This document shows positions 35,609 to 44,892 of a stretch of 64,000 nt of DNA, piece after piece. Source of the stretch: Erysipelotrichales bacterium (GTDB lineage Bacteria; Bacillota_I; Bacilli_A; Erysipelotrichales; Erysipelotrichaceae); contig CAJTFG010000001.1 of the NCBI GenBank assembly GCA_910575705.1, positions 434,001-498,000 of the forward strand. Direction: 5' to 3'. Below the pieces are notes generated by a model, which was not told the DNA's origin, did no database searches, and was given only the letters and a program-made list of their open reading frames with translations. A program made the translations under genes and the position numbers. The stretch's first letter is position 1. Each line of letters opens with the position of its first letter.

Positions 35609-35995
35609 TCATGAATGCTCTTTACAGCTTGGACAGATACCCTCCAGCATGATGCTGTGAGAGAAGATATCCATTCCTGTATTTCTCGCTGCATTTTTAT
35701 CAAATTCTTCCATATAAGGAAGATCCATATCCACAAGTTTACCGCATTTCACACAATGCAGATGATAGTGCTTCTGACATGTGCGGTCATAGACGTATCC
35801 GTATACAGGATGGGCTATTTTCCGTATTTCATTCATTTCCTCTAAAATATTTAAGTTGCGGTATACGGTTGCTAAACTTATATTCTTTTGATCCCTATTG
35901 AGATCTTCATAAATTTGTTCCGCTGTAACATGCTCCCGTACATGATGGATATAGGCAAGTATCCGATCACGCTGTCTTGATTGTTTTCTGATCAT
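35609..35995 (-). CDS. perR: Fur-family regulator, PerR-like
   Basis: 128 residues. Winged helix ([31 protein letters not shown]) and metal-binding dimerisation domain with [17 protein letters not shown] and CPSC, giving the structural Zn(Cys)4, plus His/Asp residues for the regulatory metal. The coupling to rubrerythrin argues for PerR over Fur or Zur; the amino acid that separates PerR from Fur (Asp versus Glu) could not be assigned safely. An AT-rich palindrome precedes it. Confidence 0.85.
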   Translation of the reverse strand: MIRKQSRQRDRILAYIHHVREHVTAEQIYEDLNRDQKNISLATVYRNLNILEEMNEIRKIAHPVYGYVYDRTCQKHYHLHCVKCGKLVDMDLPYMEEFDKNAARNTGMDIFSHSIMLEGICPSCKEHS

Positions 35996-36012
35996 AATAT
36001 CACTCCAATATT

Positions 36013-36044
36013 AAGAATCATTCTTATTATAATTCTTATGATAA
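36013..36044. promoter_or_regulatory. putative Per/Fur box upstream of perR
   Basis: AAGAATCATTCTT (36013-36025) is a 6-1-6 palindrome, overlapping TTATTATAATTCTTATGATAA-like sequence (36024-36044) close to the Bacillus Per box TTATAATNATTATAA. It lies 17-49 nt before the perR start, fitting autoregulation. Confidence 0.6.
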
Positions 36045-36109
36045 ATAAGTCAATAAAAATTACATTTTTTTCTATTTATATTTTATAATTTTAAAAAGGA
36101 GGAAAAGAG

Positions 36110-36558
36110 TTCCTTGGTAAGGTGGGATTCGTTCATCATGGAGAGGGTATGCATTTCCAATATTTGCTATTTTTTTTTGTATATTATTTGGTATCCTTTA
36201 TATAAAGGTAGGCATTTTATTTTCTTGTTCCCTTCTTGGATCAGCTATAGCACGATTTCTGTTCATCATCTAATATTAGTAAATATGCAAATCGCTGATA
36301 CAGGTAGCAAGGATCTTGCATTCCAATGGGAAAGTCTTCTTCCGACGGATAACATAAAAGATTGGATATTCCAATCCACCCCTTATTCTGGCAGTATCAA
36401 CTCTTACGCACTTTTCGGTGTCTATACCATCGCATATACCGGTGGCACTACCTATGCAGGAGAAGCAAACGAAGATTTCCGCTATCAGCGTCCGGCTCTG
36501 CGATTTACGGGAAGTTTATCATAAAAATGTTTTTATATACATCTCCATATGCAGAGGA
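36110..36558 (+). repeat. startless hypervariable cassette 5
   Basis: Part of the 5' module (GGTAAGGTGGGATTCG, 36116-36131) is separated from GCACGATTTC (36250-36259) by ~110 nt that contain a segment like those before cassettes 1-3 (TATCCTTTATATAAAGGTAGG). The frame from 36249 reads STISVHHLILV... to a stop at 36522-36524; CAGCGTCCGGCTCTG begins at 36486. The hairpin position (36518-36539) keeps only six A-T pairs (ATAAAA / TTTTAT, loop ATGT). CAGAGGA is at 36552-36558, again 12 nt after it. The core has an AFQWESL patch. A start at ATG 36114 is out of frame with the core. Confidence 0.72.
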
Positions 36559-36572
36559 AAAGAAAAGGAATC

Positions 36573-37100
36573 CTAACGGATCCCTTTTTGTTCATCATCG
36601 AAGAATACATCCTGACGGATATTGATCTTTCCCTGAATGACAGCTCCTTTTATAATTTCAATATCACCGGCATCCAGATCGCCTACCAAAGCAGCGCGTT
36701 CTTGGAAACATGCACTTTCATCTACATCCACATTTCCTTTAATACGTCCTCCGCAGACCATCGTAGCAGAATGACAATCACCGTCTACAAGAGACGTATC
36801 ATTCAATATAAATTCACCGGCACAGTTCACATTTCCGTGAATTCTCGCATCATCCAGCTGCAAATCCGCTGTTTCGATATTTCCGTTTACCAGCCCATTG
36901 ATCTTCAGTGTGTTCTGACAAGAGATATCCCCTTCGATCTCGCCTTCAATGACCAGATCTCCTGCAACACTCATCGTTCCCGTAATCTTTGTCCCTTTGC
37001 CGATCACCGTTATCTGCGGTTCTTCATATCCGATGGAATCACGATTTCCCTGCGCCATACCATTCCCCATTGTATTGTTTCTATTTGCATTCCAATCCAT
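36573..37100 (-). CDS. bactofilin family cytoskeletal protein
   Basis: 175 residues. A ~35-residue polar, Asn/Gly-rich tail, then a right-handed beta-helix of repeated short strands (KITGTMSVAGDLVIEGEIEG, GLVNGNIETADLQLDDARI, GNVDVDESACFQERAAL, GDIEIIKGAVIQGKINI), the bactofilin (polymer-forming) pattern. Bactofilins form filaments on the inner membrane face and recruit wall enzymes or shape cells. The 14-bp gap to cassette 5's end motif is notable but probably chance. Confidence 0.9.
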   Translation of the reverse strand: MDWNANRNNTMGNGMAQGNRDSIGYEEPQITVIGKGTKITGTMSVAGDLVIEGEIEGDISCQNTLKINGLVNGNIETADLQLDDARIHGNVNCAGEFILNDTSLVDGDCHSATMVCGGRIKGNVDVDESACFQERAALVGDLDAGDIEIIKGAVIQGKINIRQDVFFDDEQKGIR

Positions 37101-37179
37101 GAATATTCCTCCTAGAAGTTATTATTTTCTTTATTATACAACATTGATGCATAATATAAAATAGGTTTTCTATAGAAAA

Positions 37180-37659
37180 TTAACCCTTTTTCACTAATAA
37201 AACAACGGCTTGTGCCATTACCCCTTCTTCTCTGCCTACATATCCGAGCCCTTCTCCGCGGGTTGCTTTGACATTAACCTGTGATAGATCACAGTGCAAT
37301 GCCCCTGCGATATTTTCCCGCATCTGTGTGATATACGGTGCTAATTTCGGTCGTTCTATCATGATCGTAGCGTCCAGATTATGAAGACTGTAGCCGTATG
37401 TATCCATAAAGTCCCACGTTTTTTTCAGCAATACAAGAGAATCTGCATCCTTGTACGCTTCATCAGTATCGGGAAAATGCTTGCCCAGATCGCCTAACGC
37501 CAAGGCGCCAATGATGCTTTCCGCGATCGCGTGCAACAACACATCCGCATCGGAATGGCCGAGCAGACCCTTTTCAAAGGGAATATGCACACCGCCTAAG
37601 ATAAGTTTTCTTCCTTCACTAAGACGATGAATATCACTGGATTGTCCAATTCGATACAT
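37180..37659 (-). CDS. ispF: 2-C-methyl-D-erythritol 2,4-cyclodiphosphate synthase
   Basis: 159 residues from the ATG at 37659 (GAGGTG upstream; usual family length). MEP isoprenoid pathway. Seen: [17 protein letters not shown] with the zinc D-x-[16 protein letters not shown] with the third ligand His, [10 protein letters not shown], and [16 protein letters not shown] near the end. A monocistronic gene here. Confidence 0.96.
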   Translation of the reverse strand: MYRIGQSSDIHRLSEGRKLILGGVHIPFEKGLLGHSDADVLLHAIAESIIGALALGDLGKHFPDTDEAYKDADSLVLLKKTWDFMDTYGYSLHNLDATIMIERPKLAPYITQMRENIAGALHCDLSQVNVKATRGEGLGYVGREEGVMAQAVVLLVKKG

Positions 37660-37770
37660 AAGTTCACCTCTTTTACGGTCAACGATACCCATATTCCATA
37701 AAATAATAATGAGATCGCTTTCAATTTATGATATTATAATAGTAATAAAGTACGATTACAAGGAGGATGT

Positions 37771-38520
37771 ATGAAAAATTTTTGGAAATTGCTGTGTGGT
37801 CTATGCGTATGCGTGACACTGACAGCGTGCAGTGGCAACAAGATCGATGAAGCTGCTTTAACAGCACTCGATGATGCTGCCGCAAAAATGGGAGAATGGA
37901 ATTCTTTTGGTTATGAAGCGAATATTGATGCTGCTACCAACGGAGAAAAGATGGTTATGAAATTATATGGGGGAGCAATCATGCCTAAAGAAGACGCTCT
38001 TTTACCGAATATGTCCATGACTGCGGATATGTCTGTACAAGGAATATCGATGGAAGAATTCATGGAAATGTATTTTTATGAAAACACTCTGTACATGAGT
38101 ATCATGGGTGAAAAACAAAAAATGCCTCTTGACTCCGGTATTTTTTCCCTGTACAAAGAAGCAACAGAAAGCAGAAAAAAAATTAACGTTACTATGGACG
38201 TATTAAAACCATATTTAGAATCTGCGTCTAAAGACGGCAACGTGATCCGTTTGGAATTTGATACGGAAAAAATGGAAGAAGAGGTAAGTGGTACTACAGG
38301 CGCTTCTGAATTTCGTTCTTTCGTATGGGAAACGAATTTAGCGGAAGACGGTTCTGTTCACAGCTTTGTTTTCCACATAGAAGCAGAGGAAGAAAAGGCC
38401 GGATCCGGCGAAACAATAATCATGGATATCGATTTCCAGTTTAAAGATGTGAATAAGATCGACTCTCTTACTTTGCCGGACTTTAGTGATTATAAAGAAT
38501 CCAGCGAGCCTATATTTTAA
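37771..38520 (+). CDS. lipoprotein of unknown function
   Basis: 249 residues: signal peptide MKNFWKLLCGLCVCVTLTAC with lipobox LTAC. The mature part has NSFGYEANIDAATNGEKMVMKLYGG, ADMSVQGISMEEFMEMYFYENTLYMSIMG-like strands and a C-terminal ETIIMDIDFQFKDVNKID; this layout of long antiparallel strands is seen in DUF6612/LppX-like lipoproteins. A carrier role for lipid or wall material is possible but not shown. AAGGAGG before the start. Confidence 0.7.
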   Translation: MKNFWKLLCGLCVCVTLTACSGNKIDEAALTALDDAAAKMGEWNSFGYEANIDAATNGEKMVMKLYGGAIMPKEDALLPNMSMTADMSVQGISMEEFMEMYFYENTLYMSIMGEKQKMPLDSGIFSLYKEATESRKKINVTMDVLKPYLESASKDGNVIRLEFDTEKMEEEVSGTTGASEFRSFVWETNLAEDGSVHSFVFHIEAEEEKAGSGETIIMDIDFQFKDVNKIDSLTLPDFSDYKESSEPIF

Positions 38521-38540
38521 TCAAATAAGCGCAATACCGA

Positions 38541-38569
38541 AAACAGGCAATGTAACTTGCCTGTTTTTT
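38541..38569 (+). terminator. terminator after the lipoprotein gene
   Basis: AAACAGGCAA pairs with TTGCCTGTTT and six Ts end it. Confidence 0.85.
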
Positions 38570-38596
38570 ATAGGCTCTCACGGCTACTTCCTTCTA

Positions 38597-38624
38597 TTGA
38601 TAATGTAAGTATTTATGCTATAAT
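38597..38624 (+). promoter_or_regulatory. promoter of mntP
   Basis: TTGATA (38597-38602), 16 bp, TATAAT (38619-38624). No yybP-ykoY manganese riboswitch is visible between it and the gene. Confidence 0.7.
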
Positions 38625-38663
38625 AGACAAACACGAGAAATGAAGCTCTTAGGAGGATTCCGT

Positions 38664-39224
38664 ATGCATATCATATCTATTTTAGGAATCGCTATCGGAT
38701 TAAGCATGGATGCTTTCGCTGTATCGATCGCAAAGGGTATGTGTCTAAAACGTGATATCGCAAAAACAGCTTTGCGTCTGGCTTTTTGGTTTGGTTTATT
38801 TCAAGCGGTCATGCCGTATATCGGTTGGTCATTCGGTAAGCATTTTCAAGATATGATCGTTTCTATCGATCATTGGATCGCTTTCTTTCTTTTAAGCTTT
38901 ATCGGTATTCGTATGATCTTGGATGTAAAAAAGCAAGATTCTCAGGAAGAGGATCCGGATATTTCTACAAAAGCGGTACTGCTTCTTGCCATCGCCACAA
39001 GCATCGATGCTCTTGCTGTCGGTGTCAGCTTTGCTTTTTTACAAGTGGATATCTATGAAGCGATTTTTCTGATCGGTTGTACAACTTTTATATTAAGCTT
39101 TGCAGCAGTTTACATCGGAAACAAGATCGGCGGCTTCTGTCAGTCTTATGCGGGGATACTGGGAGGCATCATACTGATCTTTATTGGAATCAAAATACTT
39201 ATCGAGCATCTTTTAGGAGCATGA
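38664..39224 (+). CDS. mntP: putative manganese efflux pump MntP
   Basis: 186 residues from the ATG at 38664, which has AGGAGG 8 nt upstream; the frame is open 8 codons further. Six membrane helices in two repeats, each with an acidic motif: GLSMDAFAVSIAKG in the first and SIDALAVGVSFAF in the second, as in MntP/YebN. Known to export Mn2+ and so limit manganese toxicity. Confidence 0.92.
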   Translation: MHIISILGIAIGLSMDAFAVSIAKGMCLKRDIAKTALRLAFWFGLFQAVMPYIGWSFGKHFQDMIVSIDHWIAFFLLSFIGIRMILDVKKQDSQEEDPDISTKAVLLLAIATSIDALAVGVSFAFLQVDIYEAIFLIGCTTFILSFAAVYIGNKIGGFCQSYAGILGGIILIFIGIKILIEHLLGA

Positions 39225-39274
39225 TACGTATTCCCTGTAAATCTATGATAAAATAAAACAAAGGATGTGAAGAT

Positions 39275-40540
39275 ATGAAAGAACCGTTGGCATTTCGCAT
39301 GCGTCCGGAAAGTCTTGATGATATCATCGGACAAAAGCATCTGATCGGGGAACATATGGTCATCCGGCGCTGTCTGGAAGAACAGCGTATTTTTTCTATG
39401 ATCTTCTTCGGTCCTCCCGGAACCGGTAAAACTACATTGGCTACGGTCATTGCCAAGGAACTGAAGCTTCCGTATAAATTGTTTAATGCGGTAACCGGAA
39501 ACAAAAAAGAATTAGAGATCATTTTCGAAGAAGCAAAGCTTTATCCAGGATTGATCCTGATCGTGGATGAAGTCCATCGATTAAACAAAGATAAACAAGA
39601 TCTGCTTTTACCTCACGTAGAAAACGGCAATATCACCTTGATCGGTGCTACGACAGCCAATCCCTATCACGCGATCAATCCGGCCATTCGTTCCCGCTGT
39701 CATTTGTTTGAGATCAAGCAGCTGTCTATAGAAGATATCAAGGAAGCGCTCCTGCGCTCTATAGAAAGTGAAAAGGGGCTTAATAAAGAAGTGACGATTC
39801 ACGAGGAAGCGCTGGATCTCATTTGCCGGCATTGTAACGGCGATATCCGCTATGCTTTAAATGTGTTGGAGATATGTGCGATCTCCTGTCAGGATCGCCA
39901 CATCGATAAAGATCTTGTCTTGCAGTATTCCGCTATGCCGAATATGCATATGGACAGCAGCGGAGACGGTTATTATGACGCTTTAAGCGGTTTTCAGAAA
40001 AGCATACGAGGAAGCGATGTAGATGCGGCACTGTATTATCTCGGTGTTTTGATCATGGCAAACGATCTGGATTCCATCGAGCGACGCCTGCTCGTTACCG
40101 CATATGAAGATATCGGACTTGGCAATCCGGCCGCAGTCGCCCGCTGTGTACAGGCTTGCGATGCTGCCAGAAAGATCGGTTTTCCCGAAGCGAGAATCAT
40201 ACTAAGTGCGGCGGTTATCGATCTGACCTTGGCACCAAAATCAAAATCTGCGGAAACAGCCATCGACAACGTTATGCAGACGCTGAAACACGACGCTTAT
40301 CCGATTCCCGATTATCTGAAATTTACACCGGTCAATATGCGCAAAGAGGATTCCTATCCGTATGACCGTCACGATCTATGGCCGTATATCCAATACTTGC
40401 CTCATAAATTAAAGCATCGGCAATTCTATGAGCCGCAAATAAGCGGACCGTATGAAAAAGTATTGGCAGATAATTTAAAAAAGCTGCGTTCTGTGAAACG
40501 AAGCGATCAGCTTGCGGATTTAAAGAAACAACATAAATAG
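39275..40540 (+). CDS. rarA: replication-associated recombination protein A (RarA/MgsA)
   Basis: 421 residues. AAA+ ATPase: LAFRMRPESLDDIIGQKHLIG, Walker A FFGPPGTGKTTLA, Walker B LIVDEVHRLNKDKQD, sensor 1 LIGATTANP, arginine finger region RSRCHLFE, and the C-terminal tetramerisation part with RGSDVDAALYYLGVLI and PKSKSAETAIDNVM. Acts at stalled replication forks with SSB and RecA. Confidence 0.95.
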   Translation: MKEPLAFRMRPESLDDIIGQKHLIGEHMVIRRCLEEQRIFSMIFFGPPGTGKTTLATVIAKELKLPYKLFNAVTGNKKELEIIFEEAKLYPGLILIVDEVHRLNKDKQDLLLPHVENGNITLIGATTANPYHAINPAIRSRCHLFEIKQLSIEDIKEALLRSIESEKGLNKEVTIHEEALDLICRHCNGDIRYALNVLEICAISCQDRHIDKDLVLQYSAMPNMHMDSSGDGYYDALSGFQKSIRGSDVDAALYYLGVLIMANDLDSIERRLLVTAYEDIGLGNPAAVARCVQACDAARKIGFPEARIILSAAVIDLTLAPKSKSAETAIDNVMQTLKHDAYPIPDYLKFTPVNMRKEDSYPYDRHDLWPYIQYLPHKLKHRQFYEPQISGPYEKVLADNLKKLRSVKRSDQLADLKKQHK

Positions 40541-40569
40541 GAGAACTTCTTTTAGAAGCTCTCCTATTA
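40537..40569. terminator. bidirectional terminator between rarA and DHHW gene
   Basis: AATAGGAGA...CTTC pairs with GAAG...TCTCCTATT around TTTTA. Convergent genes end on both sides. Confidence 0.7.
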
Positions 40570-41712
40570 TTCGTTTATCATCATCGATAAGGATGTGTCT
40601 TGAAAAAGGGTATTCGCATTGTAGAGAAACAATACATCGGTAATGCCGTTCTCTTTTATTAGCAGGCTGAGATCTTCATTATAGTAACGGGGATCTACAA
40701 CCGTTATTCTATTATAATATGGTAACAAAAACGGGATCATAGAATTCGCATACGAATCTTTGATCACAAGCAGATGCTTATCAACGGAGGATGTCGTATC
40801 GATTTCTATGAGCGGATGATTTCCGTTGAGGAATACGCTGTATTGATCGTGTTTGTTTAAGTTCTCCGTCTTATATACACTTGTGCTTTTTTCCTGTTCA
40901 TCAATATATTGAACAATGTATTGCAAAGACGTATCCGTCGGTACATATACGTACAGTTCATCCGAAGAACGGCCTGTATAACCGCTTTTGCCTGTCAGTG
41001 TTCCATGGAATGTATCACTTACCAGCAGACACTTCCAGTCTTCTTCCTTTACTTCGATCCCCGCAACGTCTGCATAGGCATGAAATGCATAATAAGCGCC
41101 CAATGATGTCCAATGATGATCACTGTGATAATAGATATCCTCTTCTTTATGCTGTTCTAAAACCGAATACGCATCTACCCATTTGACAGTTTCATTCAAC
41201 AGTCCATGCAGTTCCTCTATATAGGTTTTCTGATCACGGACGGGCGCAGACATCGGTAAACGCTCCTGCCATATCGATATCGGATTAGGAGCTAAAAGAA
41301 ACATGATATCTAGTTGCGGATACGTATCCGCAAAATGGTTGATCACGGATGCAAGATTTTCACCGGAAACACTCGGTGCGAAATCTTCAAACAGCTGATC
41401 GCCTTTTCCTAAGTAAACACCGTTTAAACGTTTCTTACCCAACATGATATCCAAGCGGCTTTTCATATGAATCCAGGAATCCCGCATAAAAAACTGATCG
41501 CTTTTATATTCCGTAAACTGTTCCTGAAAGCGACGGTCAATAAAGCTCTCTATATGAAACTGCGGGAACGTACGCAATACACGGTTTTCCGCATCAGAAA
41601 AACTGCGGTCAGGATGAAAAGAAAACAAAAAAGCCGCAGTTAAAACGATGAAAAAGCCATAGCTCATCATCATTTCATATGTTATTTTTTTGCGTCGGAT
41701 AACTCGCTTCAT
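40567..41712 (-). CDS. DHHW family protein (AlgX/AlgJ-like SGNH fold)
   Basis: 381 residues, one N-terminal membrane helix (about 14-30, MSYGFFIVLTAAFLF) and an external catalytic domain. The family motif YYHSDHHWTSLGAYYAF holds the Asp-His-His-Trp of the name; SDAENRVLRTFPQF and LVIKDSYANSMIPFLLPYY are the other conserved blocks. Such proteins work with a membrane O-acyltransferase to transfer acyl groups to exported polysaccharide. It is the last gene of a four-gene operon with exactly that partner. Confidence 0.88.
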   Translation of the reverse strand: MKRVIRRKKITYEMMMSYGFFIVLTAAFLFSFHPDRSFSDAENRVLRTFPQFHIESFIDRRFQEQFTEYKSDQFFMRDSWIHMKSRLDIMLGKKRLNGVYLGKGDQLFEDFAPSVSGENLASVINHFADTYPQLDIMFLLAPNPISIWQERLPMSAPVRDQKTYIEELHGLLNETVKWVDAYSVLEQHKEEDIYYHSDHHWTSLGAYYAFHAYADVAGIEVKEEDWKCLLVSDTFHGTLTGKSGYTGRSSDELYVYVPTDTSLQYIVQYIDEQEKSTSVYKTENLNKHDQYSVFLNGNHPLIEIDTTSSVDKHLLVIKDSYANSMIPFLLPYYNRITVVDPRYYNEDLSLLIKENGITDVLFLYNANTLFQDTSLSMMINE

Positions 41713-41724
41713 ATATATTCACTC

Positions 41725-43128
41725 CTAAAACTGCGTATAGAGAAAACTTTGATATGTGGAAGAGATGATGCAGGCGATGGATACGAGGAACAACAGAAGG
41801 TATAAAGCACCGACCGCATATTCACCATACCGTATATGATCCCGGAATTTCTCTATCACTTGTTTTACGATCGGCGTCATACATACAAGACCGATGATAA
41901 AAAAGAGGATATTCGTCTGTATCAGCCATGCGGAGTACACATCGGAAAATGCACGACTGCCGAACCCGAGCATGATTTGAATATAGGACAACGCCTGCGA
42001 CAGAGAATCACAGGCAAATAATACCCATCCGAACATCACAGCCAAAAAGGTCAAACACTGCCGCCATAGCGGATGACACTTTTTCATGTAACGATAAAAT
42101 ATATATTTTTCCGCTAACAGCAATATACCGAAATACAATCCCCACGCGATAAAATTCCAATTCGCTCCATGCCATATGCCGGTCAATCCCCATACGATCA
42201 AGATATTACGGATATGCTTCTTTATGCCGGTGTGACTTCCCCCTAAAGGGATATACACATAATCGCGGAACCAGCTGCTTAATGAAATATGCCAGCGCCG
42301 CCAGAAGTCTCGGATGCTTTGGGCAATGTACGGATAGTGAAAGTTTTCCGATAACGTGATCCCCAGCATCTTTCCGATACCGATCGCCATATCGCTGTAT
42401 CCGCTGAAATCAAAATAGATCTGCAGCGTATATGCAAGGGCACCGATCCACGCCGTCAATACGGACAGCTCCGTTATTTCGATAGCGGAGATCTCCGTCC
42501 ATAAAAGACCGAAGGAATCCGCCAAGATCACTTTTTTTGCCAAACCGCTTATAAACCGCTCCACACCGCATGAAAAAGAAGCTATGCTTACATCCGGATG
42601 AAGGATCTGCTTTTTCATATCCGCAAAGCGTTCAATAGGTCCCATGATCATCTTGGGGAAAAAGAGGACATACAAACAAAAAACCTTTTTATCTTTCTCC
42701 GCTTCGATCTTATGCGTATACACATCGGCAATATAGGAGATTACCATGAAACAATAAAAGGAGATGCCTAACGGCTGCGGCAATACACGATAGCTGATAT
42801 GCAGCTGAAAGATCTCTTTGAAACTGTCTAAGATAAACCCGTAATATTTCAGATAGACGAGCAGAAACACATGTACGGCGATCGCCTGAATACATAAGTT
42901 TTTCCGCTGACGCTGCGTCAGATCAGGATCATCTAACCATGTGCATATAAGATACGTATATGCCATGGACAGCAATATCAAAAAGATATAGATCGGTTCC
43001 CCCCAAGCATAAAACAGCAGGCTGGCACCAATTAACAGTGAAGTGCGGAAATGGGAAGGTATAAGGCGATGCAGCAATAAAAGGATCGGTAAAAATGTAA
43101 ATATGAATACGATACTGTTCAATGCCAT
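41725..43128 (-). CDS. MBOAT family membrane-bound O-acyltransferase
   Basis: 467 residues, about eleven membrane helices. Seen: LFYAWGEPIYIFLILLSMA at the N-terminus, QPLGISFYCFMVISYIADVY, FPKMIMGPIERF, and the catalytic region RRWHISLSSWFRDYVYIPLGG plus LTGIWHGANWNFIAWGLY with the invariant His. Closest in pattern to AlgI/PatA-type enzymes that pass acyl groups across the membrane. Substrate (teichoic acid, capsule or peptidoglycan) is not readable. 12 nt from the DHHW gene. Confidence 0.92.
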   Translation of the reverse strand: MALNSIVFIFTFLPILLLLHRLIPSHFRTSLLIGASLLFYAWGEPIYIFLILLSMAYTYLICTWLDDPDLTQRQRKNLCIQAIAVHVFLLVYLKYYGFILDSFKEIFQLHISYRVLPQPLGISFYCFMVISYIADVYTHKIEAEKDKKVFCLYVLFFPKMIMGPIERFADMKKQILHPDVSIASFSCGVERFISGLAKKVILADSFGLLWTEISAIEITELSVLTAWIGALAYTLQIYFDFSGYSDMAIGIGKMLGITLSENFHYPYIAQSIRDFWRRWHISLSSWFRDYVYIPLGGSHTGIKKHIRNILIVWGLTGIWHGANWNFIAWGLYFGILLLAEKYIFYRYMKKCHPLWRQCLTFLAVMFGWVLFACDSLSQALSYIQIMLGFGSRAFSDVYSAWLIQTNILFFIIGLVCMTPIVKQVIEKFRDHIRYGEYAVGALYLLLFLVSIACIISSTYQSFLYTQF

Positions 43129-43147
43129 TATTTACCATCCTTTCTGT

Positions 43148-43609
43148 TTATAGATTCTTCTCAAATATCTGTTTCCATTCATGATGTTTGGATATGGATA
43201 AAAAGATATACCCTTTCTTTTCCACCATAGTATAATTATCTAATATTCCAACTTGATCAGCACTATAGCCATCATACTTTTTATGTTCGCTTTCTATATA
43301 TTCCTGTAGTTTTTCTATCAAAGCATCCGCATCCTCCTGCTGTCGCAGACGGAGGATAACAAGCGTTTCCGCAGACATGGCGTCCTTGGAACGATAAGCG
43401 AGAAATCCGGCGGTTTCTTCCGCATGGATTTCAAAGTACTTTCTTAATTGTTTCTCGTCCAACGCCTGATAGCGTCCATTCTCTATCGCAGGACTTATCG
43501 CTTCCTGCATCTGTTCGATGGACGTATTGCTGTCACCTTGTGTAAACGGATACCAAAGCAAAGCAGCTACAAACAATAAAGGAGTGATATATTTTTTTTC
43601 AAATTTCAT
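43148..43609 (-). CDS. DUF4358 family membrane-anchored protein
   Basis: 153 residues: an uncleaved N-terminal anchor (ITPLLFVAALLWYPF), then an external domain with ETLVILRLRQQEDADALIEKL, YDGYSADQVGILDNYTMV and KKGYIFLSIS, the DUF4358 pattern. The family's role is unknown, but it is often found beside MBOAT/DHHW genes, as here. Stop codon 1 nt from the SGNH gene's neighbour start region. Confidence 0.78.
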   Translation of the reverse strand: MKFEKKYITPLLFVAALLWYPFTQGDSNTSIEQMQEAISPAIENGRYQALDEKQLRKYFEIHAEETAGFLAYRSKDAMSAETLVILRLRQQEDADALIEKLQEYIESEHKKYDGYSADQVGILDNYTMVEKKGYIFLSISKHHEWKQIFEKNL

Positions 43610-43610
43610 A

Positions 43611-44348
43611 TCATTTCAGCCTTTCTGCCATATGATCCAGCCAATATGGAAAAAAATCAAATACGGGATGCACGCCGTCATAGTTATAAGGAATATCATA
43701 TGTCTTGATAATGGAGCTGTTATCGATAAAATCAATATCCATTCTTTCACACATGGATTTCATTGCCGCATTGAATTCCGGATAGCTTGCGTATACCGGG
43801 TTGGCATCGATCGCATGCTGCTGGATCGGCAAGATCGCATTGATGTGAAGTCTGACGTGCGGAAGTGCTTCCCGTATTTGTCCTATAACATCCTCATAGC
43901 GTTCGATGAACAAGTTTACATCGCCGTTGCAATAGCCGAGATCGTTCATGCCATAAGAAAAAAAGATATCAGTCGGCGCCAGCCGTATGACCGTCTGTAT
44001 ATCATCACCGATCGTCGCCAAATTCTTACCTCTGTCGGCAACGACCTGGATCGGGTTTAACAGATTATATTCCACCAAACCCGCCGCAATGGAATCCCCC
44101 ATCACGACCGTATTGCGAAATATTTCACGGTAATTGAGCGTACCGCCTTCTGCTTTCTTCCGTTTGCGGGCAAGCGCTTCCTGAACGCCTGCGACCGTAT
44201 TGCTGACACTGCTCATATCCGCTTCTTCGATCTCTTTTAACAGCGCGATGTTCTGATCGATCTCCTGCTGTTTTACATCTGATGAAGAACAAGCACTTAA
44301 AAGAAAAAGAAGTACTGAAATTGCAATGGTTTCTGTTCTTCCTCTCAT
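43611..44348 (-). CDS. SGNH/GDSL hydrolase lipoprotein
   Basis: 245 residues: signal peptide with lipobox LLSAC (Cys ~20), a helical linker, then an SGNH domain: block I VVMGDSIAAGL (Ser nucleophile), block III FSYGMNDLGY (Asn), and block V YNYDGVHPVF (Asp and His). Probably an external esterase or acyltransferase that works with the MBOAT and DHHW proteins of the same operon. First gene of the operon SGNH-DUF4358-MBOAT-DHHW. Confidence 0.88.
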   Translation of the reverse strand: MRGRTETIAISVLLFLLSACSSSDVKQQEIDQNIALLKEIEEADMSSVSNTVAGVQEALARKRKKAEGGTLNYREIFRNTVVMGDSIAAGLVEYNLLNPIQVVADRGKNLATIGDDIQTVIRLAPTDIFFSYGMNDLGYCNGDVNLFIERYEDVIGQIREALPHVRLHINAILPIQQHAIDANPVYASYPEFNAAMKSMCERMDIDFIDNSSIIKTYDIPYNYDGVHPVFDFFPYWLDHMAERLK

Positions 44349-44363
44349 CTTTTCACTTCCGCT

Positions 44364-44798
44364 CTAAAATAATTTTATATAATGTTTTAAATCACGATGA
44401 CTGATATAGCCGTTTTCTACAAAGAAATTTTCTAATTTTTTTCGATACCGATCGGCAACCAGACGTATTCCGGTATAGCCGAATTGCTTAGAACGTTTTT
44501 CCAATTCCGCGTACAGTTTTTTTGCGGCTTCCAATTCCCGAGGATGTTGATCATCTACGGCAAATGCGATCGCATTCATCAATTTGCTGGAATATAATGT
44601 TTCATATGGGGAACCGTGTGCATATCCGATCATCTCAGAACCGCATTCCACAACGAGGAGAATATCATTTCCCGCATCCAGCAACGACAGTATACGGCCG
44701 TATACTTCTTCCATCGGATAATCATATCCGAGCTGTTGATTCAGACGATAAACACCGGCGGCATCATCTGCATTCATAATTCTTACGTTGATCTCCAT
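44364..44798 (-). CDS. GNAT family N-acetyltransferase
   Basis: 144 residues, GNAT fold: VRIMNADDAAGVYRLNQQLGY, ILLVVECGSEMIGYAHGSPY, KLYAELEKRSKQFGYTGIRLVAD and a late FFVENGYISHRDLKHYIK with the family's F-Y-x-x-x-G-F-like element. The acetyl-CoA loop (R-x-x-G-x-G/A) is weak, so substrate and activity are uncertain. Lies upstream of the SGNH operon with a 15-nt gap, so it may be co-transcribed. Confidence 0.82.
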   Translation of the reverse strand: MEINVRIMNADDAAGVYRLNQQLGYDYPMEEVYGRILSLLDAGNDILLVVECGSEMIGYAHGSPYETLYSSKLMNAIAFAVDDQHPRELEAAKKLYAELEKRSKQFGYTGIRLVADRYRKKLENFFVENGYISHRDLKHYIKLF

Positions 44799-44892
44799 AA
44801 AACCCTCTGCTCCCTCATATACAATCTATGTAATATCATAGCATAATTTTACATCTCTGCGTTATGATATTTTCATAAATAATAAATGATCG

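Noticed and set aside
36549-37115. Plus-strand ORF of 188 aa
   Set aside because: Antisense of the bactofilin gene, whose beta-helix repeats are clear.
38625-38663. yybP-ykoY manganese riboswitch before mntP
   Set aside because: The leader between promoter and start is only ~35 nt, too short for the aptamer.
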